Source: Pycnococcus provasolii
Taxonomy: Eukaryota; Chlorophyta; Pseudoscourfieldiophyceae; Pseudoscourfieldiales
Direction of reading: 5' to 3'
Length of the DNA: 64,000 nt
NCBI GenBank assembly: GCA_049487715.1
Contig: CP150551.1
Coordinates: 124,001 to 188,000, forward strand
Shown: positions 21,361 to 31,070 of the stretch, piece by piece
Position numbering within the stretch: the stretch's first letter is position 1
Layout: the number at the start of each line of letters is the position of its first letter
Position numbers and translations under genes: made by a program
Notes under the pieces: model-generated
Told to the model about the DNA's origin: nothing
Database searches by the model: none
Seen by the model: the letters and a program-made list of their open reading frames with translations, nothing else

Positions 21361-22637
21361 GTGTAATTGACACTTTGTGTATATATATTCATGAAATAAA
21401 TTGTTTACGATCACTGTTGTCGTACCGCCGCATGTCCCAACCAGGATGTCAAGTCTGAAGCGTGAGTGTGCTTGCGCCCGTGATGCCAGGACCGACTCTG
21501 ACCGACTCCGCCGTTGAAGAATGCCGTTGCGGACCAGGAGGATTCAGGCACGATGTCGTATAAAATTGCCGTTGCGGAGCTGGAGGATTCAGGCACGATG
21601 TCCGTTTACGAATTGCCGTTGAGGAAGGGGAGGATTCAGGCACGATGCCGTATAAAATTGCCGTTGAGGAGCAGGGTTGAGGTCCTCAAATATTCCTTCG
21701 ATTTTCCTCCCAAGTCTCAAGTCTCAACCACCCATCAAGCTCCTCCTTCCTTCGTCAAACCTCAAAAACTTGCCGGGACCCCAAACCCAAAAAAAATCTA
21801 GCATTGTTAATTTTTCCAGTACTCTTCCGACCCTTGAAAGTCGAAGGACAAAATAGTGCATTCAAGAGCACGCGCTCGTCCCTCCCTACGATAATACAGT
21901 CAGGCAACCACTACATATGTAAAGTTACCCGGGTATGTACTATGTAGGATACCACTCCCTCCCCAATGCAAATGTGCTATATTCATCTGCCTAAACTCCT
22001 ACGATAGACTCCCTGCAGAACCAGAACACGGACAGACGGAGATCCCTCTTCCCCTCCGCGTGTCTGACCCGGGTCCCCTCCCCTGGCACCAGGTGGAGGT
22101 GGGGGACTTCCAGCACACACACAACAACGGGCAACGGGGGGGGGACCTTCCCCCCCCCCTGGCACCTGGAACATATTCCTATCCTTCGAAGCAACAGGCC
22201 AGTCCGTCCGTTTTCAGTCATCGGCCATTTATTTGTCAGAGTCATCTTCGACCGGCCATCTTCGAAGAAAGAAACACACAACACGCGCCTTTTTCGTTCC
22301 ATCTTATTTTATCATCCGCAGTCTGTCCTGTCCCTTAAGCTTAAGACGACTCCTCCTTAGTTAGGTGAGCTTATTCCTGTTTCTTTCAGCTTACTGTGAG
22401 TGAGTGAAATTGTCTCAGGGTACTTGTTATACCTGTTATTTAAGTGTGTCTTTTAAGTGTGTCTTACTTTGAGTTAAGGTTTCTTTGATCTGGACATCTA
22501 TCACAACTGTTTTGGTTTGGTTTGGAGGTGAAGAGTTAGTTCTCTGAGAGTTTTCTTCATCTTCATCTTCACAACTCACTCTCAAGTCAAGAAAGTATTC
22601 TTGTTTTATCATTTTTATATTTTATATTTAAGCAAAT
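21361..22637. other. intergenic with minisatellite and G/C homopolymer hairpin
   Basis: TGTAA follows the channel stop at once. About 21500-21680 is a minisatellite of 45-47-bp units (GAGGATTCAGGCACGATG and TATAAAATTGCCGTTG). Around 22060-22170 are CCCTGGCACC motifs and a G-run facing a C-run (about 22136-22160). The rest, to the CHUP1-like start, is T-rich 5' leader with direct repeats such as TTTTAAGTGTGTC. No gene seen. Confidence 0.5.
21505..21680 (+). repeat. 45-47-bp minisatellite
   Basis: GATTCAGGCACGATG occurs at 21541, 21586 and 21633, each followed by an ATTGCCGTTG block, with partial units on both sides. It lies in the 3' flank of the channel gene. Confidence 0.85.
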
Positions 22638-22928
22638 ATGGGACCCGTCGGTGGTCTTCTGAACATGATTGGACTCCGGGGTGGTGGTGGTGGTGGTGCC
22701 TCCTCGTCATCAACCTCCTCTTCAGGTGTATCTATGGGTGTATCTATGTCGCGTCCCTTGCCCGATGTTTCAGAGTTTCAGTCGCCTGCTTCCAGCCTCC
22801 GCGACGACGACCACCTGCACGACCACAAGGAGAACTGCAGTCCAAGCAGCTCGGAAAATACGTCAGGGACTACTGCAACGGCGATGATCGCACACCCTCT
22901 GCTGCGAAACAAAAACAAAAACAAAAAT

Positions 22929-22971
<43 letters not shown>

Positions 22972-25499
22972 CGACGCACAAACACAGCGACAACGAACTG
23001 TCGTTCAAAGACGCACCCGCGCCGGCGGGACCGGAGGAAAGCCCCGAGGTGTCGTCAGAAGAGTCGTCGCCGATCGAAATGCCCAAGAAAGGACTCAAGC
23101 AGTGGCCACCACCTGCACACAACCAACGACGCGAACTTGGAGACGCAACGAGGAGACGCCACAAGACGAAAGTCAGCAGCCCAACAAATACAGGAGAGGG
23201 GCAGCAGGTGTACGACTGGCTCAGCGAGATGAGAATGGCTCTCGAACAGTCGGAGAAACGGCGAAAGGAGGCTCTCGACAAACTAGCCGTCGCCACCGCG
23301 AGGCTTGAGAAGCTTGACAGCGAGTCGGCGAAAAATGACAAGCACGGAAAGAAGACGCTTGACGCGCTCGAGACGGCGAAAAGGGCGGCGGAGGTGAAGG
23401 CTTCTCAGGCGGACACAGCCATGAAGGAGATGCGCGGCAAGATTCGAAAGACGAACGACGAGATGCAGATTGTTAAGCGCGAGCTAGAACGTACCAAGGC
23501 GAAGCTCGCGGATGCTGAGGAGAAGACCAAGTCGTCCAGGGAGGCGAACGAGAGCTCGCGTAGGCAGGCTGGTAAACTTTCGGACGAGGTCAAATTGCTC
23601 AAGCAGCGAGTCCTCGACACGGAGAAGCAGCTGTACAAGGAACGCGAAAAGACGGCGTCGCTGAACAAGAAGCTTGACAGCGCGCGCGCGACGGCAGCCA
23701 AGAACAGCAAGGCGGGCGGAAAGGGTGCGACACTCACGTCCGAGGACATCGCTGCAGCTGCGATTGAGGCGGCGGGCGATGGCTCGGTGATTTCAGTTGC
23801 GCTCGTCGGCGAGACGACCGGCGACGCGGAGATTGCACGCCGGGCTGCGGAAAAGAATGGGTCCATGCTTGCCGCAGCGCAGCTCCGCGTGCGTGAGCTG
23901 AAAAAGACGAACGCGGAACTGCAAAAGCGGCTCCTCGACGCTCCCAAGCAGTACTTTGTGGAAATGGAGGAGCTCGTGTACCTTCGGTGGGTGAATGCGT
24001 GCCTGCGCTGTGCGCTGAAGAAGAACGCGGACAGCCTAGATAAAGATTCGCAGAATGCGCTCGGGCTTGCTCACGCCGGGGGAGACGAGGCGTCCGCCAC
24101 GATGGCTCGGCGCCTCCTGCAGGGTTTGGCGGGCAGCTCGGCGATCGGCAAGGCGGAGCCTCCGGCTTGGCTTACGGCGTCCATGAACGCTCTCGGCGGC
24201 ATGGACGACGAGTCCGCGCCGAAGCCAAGCTCTCCCAACAGGGCATTCCAAGGTCGCGCGCGTGCTACCAGCTGCATGCCCGATGTTGGCCGAAGCGGTA
24301 TGTACGACAGCTCGAGTCTTTCGGAATCCAACAGCAACACTCTCGCGCGAGAGATCATGAAGAGTGCAGATGATCTGGCACTTGCCCGCGCCGTGGGCAA
24401 GATTGAGGTGAAGGATGCGCCGCAGCGAGCTTGCCGCGTGCCTGATCCGCCGCCGATGTTTGATGCCAGCGGAAATCGAAACAACAAGCGCAAGCCGCCC
24501 CTGGCACCTCGGGGGCCGGGAGGCGGGCCACCGCCGCCGCCGCCGCCGCCGCCGCCGCGGATGCCTCCTCCTCCTCCTCCGCCACCAGGCTCTGGTCTGC
24601 AGCGGGTCGTCAACGGGAAGTTGCGCCGCTGCATGCAAGTGGTGGACCTGTACCACAAGGTTGTGCGAAAGGCGGACGACAAGAGCGGGGGAACAGATCG
24701 TGGCGCGCGCTTCGGAAATCCCGCGGAGTCCACGGACGCGCGCGCCGCTGTGCGTGGCGAGATTGAGAAGCGCAGCGCGCACCAGCTTGCGATCAAGGCG
24801 GACCTTCGCGATCAGGAGGACTTTGTCAAGGCACTTGCTATGCACGTCAACGCGCTTGACACTTCCCAGCTCGAGATGGCGCAGGTGGATCAGTTTGTGC
24901 GATGGCTCGATCGCGAGCTCGACTTCCTCGCGGACGAGCAGGCTACGCTTCGTCATTTCAGGTACTTTTGGCCCGAGGAGAAGGCTGACAGCATGCGCGA
25001 GACGGCAACGGAGTACCGCCACGTTGCCGCAATCGCGAATCGCCTCGTGGCAGCGAAGGAGAGGGTGGAGGGCGGCGAGTATAGCGTCGAAGCGTGCGTC
25101 GCGATCTGCGAGAAGGCGCTTGAGGGCGTCGAGAAGCCGCTTCAAAAGTTGCTGAGTCGAAAGGATAAGATGGAGGCGAAGTGCCGTGAGTTTGGCTTGC
25201 CCACGGCGTGGTTGAAGCGAGGCTCGGAGGGTGGTGATGGCTCCGACGGCGGGGTTGCTCACGTTGAGCAGCTTTCTTTGGAGCTTGCATCTACGCTGAT
25301 GGCGATGGTGACATCCACGATTGGCAAAATTATGGCGGAAGGCGGCGAATCGGATGACGTGCGAAAGGCCAATGCGGAGCTCATGATGGTCCGCGTTGTG
25401 CGCTACGCATTCCGCACACACCAGCTTGCGGGAGGTTTCGACGACGCTTGTGCCCTTGCTCTTGACGACTTGAGCAAGTTGGCTAGAAGCGTGCGCTGA
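22638..25499 (+). CDS. CHUP1: CHUP1-like chloroplast positioning protein
   Basis: A 953-residue homologue of CHUP1, which anchors chloroplasts and promotes short actin filaments at the envelope in plants. Order of parts: Gly/Ser-rich start (GGGGGGASSSSTSSS), an Asn run from an AAC microsatellite (about residues 95-110), a long Lys/Glu coiled coil (about 195-470), poly-proline PPPPPPPPPPRMPPPPPPPP (about 629-654) and the conserved C-terminal domain (about 660-953) with AVRGEIEKRSAHQLAIKAD, FVRWLDRELDFLADEQ, LRHFRYFWPEEKADSMRE and RYAFRTHQLAGGFDD. The C-terminal match to plant CHUP1 is strong. The N-terminal hydrophobic envelope anchor of the plant protein is not evident. The start has a good context (AAATATGG) after a T-rich leader. 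Confidence 0.9.
22926..22973 (+). repeat. AAC/ACA microsatellite in CHUP1-like gene
   Basis: An (AAC)n tract of about 45 bp, preceded by AAAAACAAA units, encodes the Asn run. It is in frame and likely polymorphic. Confidence 0.9.
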
Positions 25500-25735
25500 C
25501 AAACTCGCTCACTCTTGTGAGAAAAGGGTAACACACAAAAATGATTTTTTTGACACTAACTTGCGCGTCAACCGGCGCCCAACGGTTTTCGTTAGGCGCA
25601 GTAGGGGGAGGGGTGGCGAGGTGAGCTGGTATGGGTAGCGCTATTGGTGCTTTTGGGGTGAGGAGGACTTGGCGGTGCGCCATGTTCCAGCGTGTCTTTG
25701 CTCGCGACGCGAGCTGTCGCGGACGTACAACGCCG
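25500..25735. other. intergenic, no gene seen
   Basis: 3' flank of the CHUP1-like gene, purine-rich with GGTAAC. Short frames only. Confidence 0.3.
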
Positions 25736-26044
25736 TCATTCTTTTGCAAACGTTTCAACGCCTCTCCGCCAGCTGTACCCTCGCGCTGAAAATACCAACA
25801 GTTTGTCCGGTTGACTGAAACCTATACTCGTTGAGAAAGCGGCCGCGTTACATCTCGTCGACACTTGGTCTCGACGAGCGAAGACCAAGTGCCAACGGTC
25901 CTCCAACGACTCAATAGAGAAGATCCCAGCATGATTTGCAGGAATTTCGTACGCCCGAAACCGCTCGTCGAACACAACCACGATAGTTGTCCCCCCATGC
26001 GACGAGATGGCTTGGTGGGTGACTGGGTGTGCTTTGAGCGGCAT
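25736..26044 (-). CDS. hypothetical protein or mobile-element remnant after repeat copy C
   Basis: A 102-residue frame that starts at an ATG (MPLKAHPVTHQ), with plausible protein character (TTIVVVFDERFRAYEIPANH, SIESLEDRWHLVFARRDQV). It ends at TGA 25736. It lies directly downstream of repeat copy C and a (CGG)n stretch, as the other two copies of the repeat precede other coding remnants. No family recognised. It may be an exon of a longer broken gene. Confidence 0.35.
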   Translation of the reverse strand: MPLKAHPVTHQAISSHGGTTIVVVFDERFRAYEIPANHAGIFSIESLEDRWHLVFARRDQVSTRCNAAAFSTSIGFSQPDKLLVFSARGYSWRRGVETFAKE

Positions 26045-26144
26045 TTGTTGGGTTGTTGGCGGCGTGGTCGGAAGACACTGGTAGTGGCGGCGGCGACGGT
26101 GGCGGCGGCGGCGGCGGCGGCGGCGATACGAAAATTACGTATAT

Positions 26145-26310
26145 CGAAAAGGGACCTCCGGGAGGTCCCACACGATGTAAACGTCGGGAACGTGTGCGCC
26201 GCCATTTATTGAACGTTTGCCCAACCGGGATCCCACTTTTGCCTCCACGACATCAGTAAAAGAAAATGGGTTCCACGAGGGATCCCCGATCGTGGTCGGG
26301 ATCAGGGAAT
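26145..26310 (-). repeat. dispersed repeat, copy C
   Basis: Reverse-complement copy of the module at 3041-3265 and 14444-14645: read on the minus strand it gives a CGGGGATCCCTCGTGGAA block, TGGGATCCCGGTTG, AATGGCGGCGCACACGT and CGACGTTTACATCGTGTGGG, which translates to VPDVYIVWDLPEVP. More diverged than copies A and B. Confidence 0.7.
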
Positions 26311-26398
26311 TTTGTCACAAAGTGGAACATTTTGTCGTCTTTACAAAAAAGTGCGCCATGCTTTTCTCGAAGTCTTTTTGTGTCAAACTTTGAAAAGT

Positions 26399-27250
26399 TC
26401 ACCTGAAAAGTGCCTTACAAACAGCGTACAGCAAAAGCGTGTTGCTGAGAGCGAGTGCACCGAACGCGATGATGAACTGGTCCGTGACCAAGTCCATCTC
26501 CTGTCTCACAACCTCGCTGCCGATGCCCAGCTCGTCGTTGTCGCGCACAGCCGTCCATACGGCTGCGCGCACGGCGGCGACGACGCCGAACGGCTTGTTC
26601 GCGAGGTTCAGCGTCTCCATGCGCGAGAGTGCGAATTGCAAGGCACATGCAACAGGCTGAAGAACTTGCCCTTTGGTTGCGTCCGCGTCAGCAGGTCGCA
26701 CTTCCCACCTCTCGACGTGTGTATCGATTCCTTTCGCAAAGTCTCCCTTCGACGCACGCAGTTCGGTGTTTCCCTCGACGAACCAGTCCGTGTTTCTATC
26801 TGCGGGTGGTGTTCTCCACCTGCACAGCACGACGCCCGGTTCCGGCGCGAAAGCGCGCGTGATTTCAACCTGATTGGCTGCCTTGGCCATGCTTCGGTAA
26901 TTTGTTTCTGCGATGACACCTCCGTACAAGACGTTCGTCGACGTCGTCTCCACGACTTCAGGATCTCGTGAGTTTAAGAACCCAAAGTCCATTTCGAGCG
27001 GCGTACGTATAGCAATTTTCGATGACGCGATAGGTACATTTGACGGAACGAAAGGCGACGACGACGACGTGATAAGATCACACAGAGATGACGAAGACAA
27101 AGGTGAAGATGACGAAGACAGAGGTGAAGATGACGAGGATGACGACGACGAGCACAAGCGACGGCGCCTAACCTTACTTCCCTTCAAGGGGAGAGAGTAC
27201 CTACAGGAAGACGAAGACGAAGAAGGGAAACGCACGGCCAAACTGAACAT
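26399..27250 (-). CDS. hypothetical protein with Ser-rich transit-like leader and C-terminal membrane span
   Basis: 283 residues. The first about 60 residues are Ser/Arg-rich (SSSSSSCRYSLPLKG ...), resembling a plastid or mitochondrial transit peptide. The central part (MDFGFLNSRDPEVVETTST, FAPEPGVVLCRWRTPPADRN, GIDTHVERWEVRPADAD) has the look of a conserved globular domain. The end, FIIAFGALALSNTLLLYAVC, is one hydrophobic span close to the C-terminus. I do not recognise the family. Start: the most upstream ATG, needed for the leader. It is probably an organelle membrane protein; that is inference. Confidence 0.65.
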   Translation of the reverse strand: MFSLAVRFPSSSSSSCRYSLPLKGSKVRRRRLCSSSSSSSSSPLSSSSSPLSSSSLCDLITSSSSPFVPSNVPIASSKIAIRTPLEMDFGFLNSRDPEVVETTSTNVLYGGVIAETNYRSMAKAANQVEITRAFAPEPGVVLCRWRTPPADRNTDWFVEGNTELRASKGDFAKGIDTHVERWEVRPADADATKGQVLQPVACALQFALSRMETLNLANKPFGVVAAVRAAVWTAVRDNDELGIGSEVVRQEMDLVTDQFIIAFGALALSNTLLLYAVCKALFR

Positions 27251-27526
27251 GATTCAAAAGCTTCCGGAAATTAATATGATCGGCGTAGGGAGAACCAAGG
27301 GAGGGGAAATCATACATAAGGACTAAGGACTATGCGGCGGCAACTCCCCGGGGGTTTCGGGGTTAGATTAGGGGTTGGCGAGCGACGGAGGCGGAGTTCT
27401 TAGTTAGGGGTTAGAATCCCATTATTCGTCGCGTTGTTCATTTTCATCATTTTGTCTCCCCCCCTGCCTGCCTGATGTTCCAAACTTAAATAAGCTCCAT
27501 GCCGATGTTCATGAGGTTACCTGCCC
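27251..27526. other. intergenic, GGGGTTAG-type degenerate telomere-like tract
   Basis: Contains TTTCGGGGTTAGATTAGGGG and TTAGTTAGGGGTTAG at about 27355-27412, upstream of the minus-strand gene at 26399-27250. Nothing else identified. Confidence 0.4.
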
Positions 27527-27733
27527 CTAAAAGCTTGAATATTCAAAGAGTTCTTCGCATCGGTCATTCGCGATGGGAACATAAGTGTTCACAGCATTAT
27601 AATAGTAGTCGATGTTTTGTTCTGTCGTCACATCATCGTCTTCAGGGATGTGTGTGCTTCTCCAGAAGAGTCTTAAGTCGTCCTCTTCATTCAAGACCTT
27701 ATACATGTGGCTTGGCACAGGCGGCGTCTGCAC
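27527..27733 (-). CDS. small acidic hypothetical protein
   Basis: A 68-residue frame (59 from the second Met at residue 10). The composition is acidic and aromatic (YKVLNEEDDLRLFWRSTHI, DYYYNAVNTYVPIANDR, ending LFEYSSF), unlike a random shadow. It lies head to head with the DUF218 gene, whose 5' end is unresolved. Not recognised; could also be an exon. Confidence 0.35.
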   Translation of the reverse strand: MQTPPVPSHMYKVLNEEDDLRLFWRSTHIPEDDDVTTEQNIDYYYNAVNTYVPIANDRCEELFEYSSF

Positions 27734-27734
27734 G

Positions 27735-28439
27735 TGATGTTGTGATGTTGTGGATGATGGAAATCAGGCTGTCATCGTGCTTGCGGGAGGTTTGGCGAAT
27801 GACGGGTCACTACCTCCGTGGGTTACGAGGAGAGTCGACGCCGCCGCGGACATGCACAGGAATTCTAAGCATAACATGAAAGTTGTCCTGTGCGGGGGAG
27901 GAACGCCGCACAAACCGCCGCCGCTCACGGACACAGGACACCCGATCCTCGAGTCCGTCGCGCTCGGACTCGACTTAGCAAAGAGACACCCAGACGTCGC
28001 GCTCGAACACGTCCTGCGAGAAACGGCATCATACGATACCATCGGAAACGCGTACTACAGCCTCGTCATACACGCTTTACCGCTCAGGTGGAAACACGTC
28101 ACCGTCGTCACGAGCGAATTTCACATGCCGCGGTCGCAAGCCATCTTCGAACAGACGTGGAAACTGCCCATCGTGGCGGGGTCACAACACGAAGAAAGAC
28201 CCAGCCTTACCTTCCACGCGGTGAGCGACGAAGGGCTCATGGCAGACGACGACTATCAAGCACGATGCGAGCGCGAAATGAAAAGCCGCGACGCATTTCT
28301 CGAAAATGCAAAGGCGTGGGAAACTCTTGGCGACTTCTCAAACTGGCTGCACGACACGCACAGGTGCTACGCCGTCAACCGCCAGGATGAGTACGGCATG
28401 CCAACAGAGGCGACGGCAAAGGAACTCAAGAGCTATTGA
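27735..28439 (+). CDS. DUF218/YdcF-like protein, 5' end unresolved
   Basis: The coding frame opens after TGA at 27735 and runs to TGA at 28437. DUF218 features: AVIVLAGGLANDGS at the start, CGGGTPHKPPPLTDTGHPI, ETASYDTIGNAYYS and VVTSEFHMPRSQAIFEQ. The family is found in bacteria (YdcF, SanA) and in algae and plants, is suspected to bind nucleotides or to act in envelope metabolism, and has no settled reaction. There is no in-frame ATG before the conserved start, so an upstream exon is likely; ATCAG|GCT at 27764/27765 is a possible acceptor. TGTAA follows the stop closely. Confidence 0.8.
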
Positions 28440-28583
28440 ACCTGTAACTGCTCATTCAGTTGATAATAGAAGTTGAGTTCACCTGTGTAATGCTTGTTTT
28501 TTTTTTCACACATGTCACGTTCACCAAAAGGCAGTCCCATGCCAAACTATTTTGAATTCACATGAAAGGTACCGACAATCCTG

Positions 28584-28823
28584 CTACGCGACACGGCGAC
28601 GGTCTCGCCCCAGTCCTTCTGCTCGGCAGTCGACATTCGCGGAGACCTTGAACACAACGTCGTGCAGCTTTGAAAGCAAGAAAAATGTTGTAACTGAGAG
28701 ACCTGATTCCTTCCTACTAAAGTAGATCCATCAATCAAAATTCGCATTCGTTTCGCTCACCTCGAGTTCGTGTTGTCGTCGAACACGTAAGTACTCTTCA
28801 AAGTTCTCGAACCTGTCTAGCAT
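28584..28823 (-). CDS. possible two-exon small protein
   Basis: The ATG at 28823 overlaps the stop of the neighbouring gene (TATGCTAG). Exon 1 (28823-28761) reads MLDRFENFEEYLRVRRQHEL and ends GAG|GTGAGC. The intron (93 nt, 28668-28760) ends CTTTCAAAG, and exon 2 (28667-28584) reads LHDVVFKVSANVDCRAEG and ends at TAG. Both exons are phase 0, giving 48 residues. The splice sites look good and exon 1 looks like protein, but I recognise nothing. It might instead be a 3' extension of the upstream gene. Confidence 0.35.
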
Positions 28824-30166
28824 AGCCGCTTGATGGGCCCTGCGTACGGCGGCAAATTTTGCCCCGGCCTCGTCTCGTAGAGGTACGGATGAGCCTTCAT
28901 GTGCTTGAGCAGCCGTGCCTCGCCAACGTTGTTGCGAACAATGCTACGGTCAACACGTGCGTGGTCCAAAATGCCCTGTGACATCGGCGGAGCCCTGTTC
29001 GCCACAAACATCGGCGATGTGCGCGGCGCTGGACGCGGAAGCGGCGCGCTAGGCGAGACGATCGTGCCCTGCTCGTAGCCGGAAACGACGCCTGGGATGC
29101 GAATGCCAGTGACTCCCTTCTCAGGCTTGCCGCCGTTGATGGGCAGAGTCGAGGGGAAGTTGTGGTGGCTCGTAACGTTCCACGGCTCCGCGTCGAGCAT
29201 GCTTTTCATGTACGTTTCATTGCTCAGCTGTGCCGAGTGGCTGAAATTATCTTCGTACCCACTCACCGACTCCTCCGTGAGCGTCGAGCCTGCCGCCGCG
29301 GCGGTGGTAGCGCCAAGCGCCCGAGCATCCTCGGTACCTGACCACTTCTTCGCCTTCGCCAGGCTGCTTGACTTTTTCGTGTAGTCAGGGTCGACGTAGT
29401 AGCCGTGTTCCACCGGATACTTGACTTTCAGGTCACGCGCCTTCGTCGGGTGGATGATGGAGGGATTTTTGTGCATATCGACAGGGCGAAAGCGCGTCTC
29501 GCCGTACTGCCGTCCACTATTGAAAGAACGCGAGTCAGGCTCAGGAGAAGCCAGCGGCGGTGAGCGCCAACTGCTTGCGCTCACCGGCCCAGACGGCAAG
29601 CAGGCGAGCGGCACGCTTTCCTTTTTGTACAGCACTGGAACGACGGGCTTCGGCACGGCGCTGTCGTCATCGTTCGGAGACGGCCTGAACGGTCTGTTTG
29701 CAGTTGATCCGCTCTCCGCCCAAGGCAGGGTGTATGCAAAAGTGTTCGCACCGCGGGTTCGCTCGTTTCCGACCGCCTTGTGGGACGTCTGGAAGCTCGA
29801 CTCGTACGCGAACGTATCCTTCCGAGAGCGCACGTCTGCGCGCGGCTCCACCATGATGTTCTTCGAGTACCCCATCCCTTGGCTCCTGGTTTTGCTCACT
29901 CCCGGCCCGGCGTTGAACGCCGGCACGTACTTTTCCTTGACGTTCCTCGACTCCTTGTCCATGCGAACGGCGTCACGCCTCGCGCGGTCGACGCCCCACC
30001 CGCTCGTGTTGACGCCGACGGGCGTAACGGTGGTGACCGTCTCGGTGTACTGCGGGACGGCGGGCGCCATGTAGGAGCGCGCTCGGTAGCTGGGGCTGAA
30101 GTCCCTTAAGAGGACGGCGTCGGGCTTAGACGCCCAGTCCGCGGGCGGCGGCGGCAAGGAGGTCAT
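28817..30166 (-). CDS. hypothetical Pro/Ser-rich protein, possibly cytoskeletal
   Basis: A longer frame begins at 30328, but its first 54 residues are low complexity; the ATG at 30166 (MTSLPPPPADWASKPDAVLL) is preferred, giving 449 residues. It has no signal peptide, membrane span or recognised domain. It is rich in Pro, Ser, Tyr and Lys, with scattered motifs such as SPSYRARSYMAP, FAYESSFQTSHKAVGNERTR and HPYLYETRPGQNLPPYAGP. Such extended Tyr/Pro-rich proteins without a fold are common among axonemal microtubule-associated proteins, and CFAP52 is the next gene on the same strand. That link is only suggestive. Confidence 0.6.
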   Translation of the reverse strand: MTSLPPPPADWASKPDAVLLRDFSPSYRARSYMAPAVPQYTETVTTVTPVGVNTSGWGVDRARRDAVRMDKESRNVKEKYVPAFNAGPGVSKTRSQGMGYSKNIMVEPRADVRSRKDTFAYESSFQTSHKAVGNERTRGANTFAYTLPWAESGSTANRPFRPSPNDDDSAVPKPVVPVLYKKESVPLACLPSGPVSASSWRSPPLASPEPDSRSFNSGRQYGETRFRPVDMHKNPSIIHPTKARDLKVKYPVEHGYYVDPDYTKKSSSLAKAKKWSGTEDARALGATTAAAAGSTLTEESVSGYEDNFSHSAQLSNETYMKSMLDAEPWNVTSHHNFPSTLPINGGKPEKGVTGIRIPGVVSGYEQGTIVSPSAPLPRPAPRTSPMFVANRAPPMSQGILDHARVDRSIVRNNVGEARLLKHMKAHPYLYETRPGQNLPPYAGPIKRLC

Positions 30167-31070
30167 CCCAAACCTTAAGGGAGGGCCTTTCAGGGAGGGA
30201 GTGATGTGATTTGATGGCGAGCGAGCGATGGCGAGTGATGGCGAGGGATGGGACGGGGACACCCCCCCATACAAACCGAACCGGGCAGACGGGCAGGGAT
30301 TTTGTCCCTCCCCCCCATAGGGTCCCACAAAATACGGTACAACAAAATCCCCTTCCGAGGGATGTTAGACTAGACTATTCACCAGGGTTATGTATTCACC
30401 AGTCACCACCTTCCTTTCTCACTGTTACATAACTATTTCTTCGTCCTTCGAAGCCTTTCTTGCTGTTTGATAGTGCTACGGGAGTACGCTACTGTACCGG
30501 GTACTACGCACGCATGCTTGCTTTTCGGGTGGCGTTCCTCCTCCGCCTCCTCCTCCTCCTCCTCCTCCTCCTTCTTTTCCCATCCGTCGCACTCCTGTTT
30601 CTTCTGTCGAGAGGTCGAAGGCCCCATCCACCATCCTTCTTCTCTCTCTCTCACCTTTCTCCTTTCTTTCCACACCCCTGGCACCTGGAGGATTCCGGAG
30701 GCTCCTCTCCTCTCTGCCTCTCTGCCTCTTTCTTTCTCTCTGATGAGAAGGAGGAGAGGCTCGCTTTTCCCTTCTTTCGTGCGTCTATCATAACCTGAGA
30801 CTTTGCACATCAACGCCTCATTGATGTGCCATGTATGTATGTATGTGGGTTCGCCTCGCAACGTGCAAAGGCGATGGAAAAAAAATGTCACTTTTGCAGT
30901 TATAGACGAGGGATGCATGCACAGCCCGTCCCGCTTAACGGGCAGGGGAAGGTATCGTAGGGTCGGGGATTAGGGTTAGGGTTAGGGCCGGGGAGAAGTT
31001 AGGTTGGTTGGATCGTATGTAGGACGGGAAAAAATATTTTAAGAGGAGGAGGAAGAAGAAGGAGAAGAGG
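30167..31070. other. intergenic, C/T-rich with (TTAGGG)3
   Basis: 30530-30800 is pyrimidine-rich (CTCCTCCTC, TCTCTCTCT), with a CCCTGGCACCTGG motif near 30675. (TTAGGG)3 lies at 30970-30987. Long open frames here are low complexity. No supported gene. Confidence 0.5.
30970..30987 (+). repeat. interstitial (TTAGGG)3
   Basis: Three exact TTAGGG units about 85 bp beyond the stop of the CFAP52 gene. It is one of six such tracts in the window. Confidence 0.9.

Noticed and set aside
30433-30918. ORFs in the C/T-rich tract
   Set aside because: Leu/Ser- or Glu/Gly-rich low complexity from CTC and GAG runs, with no domain.
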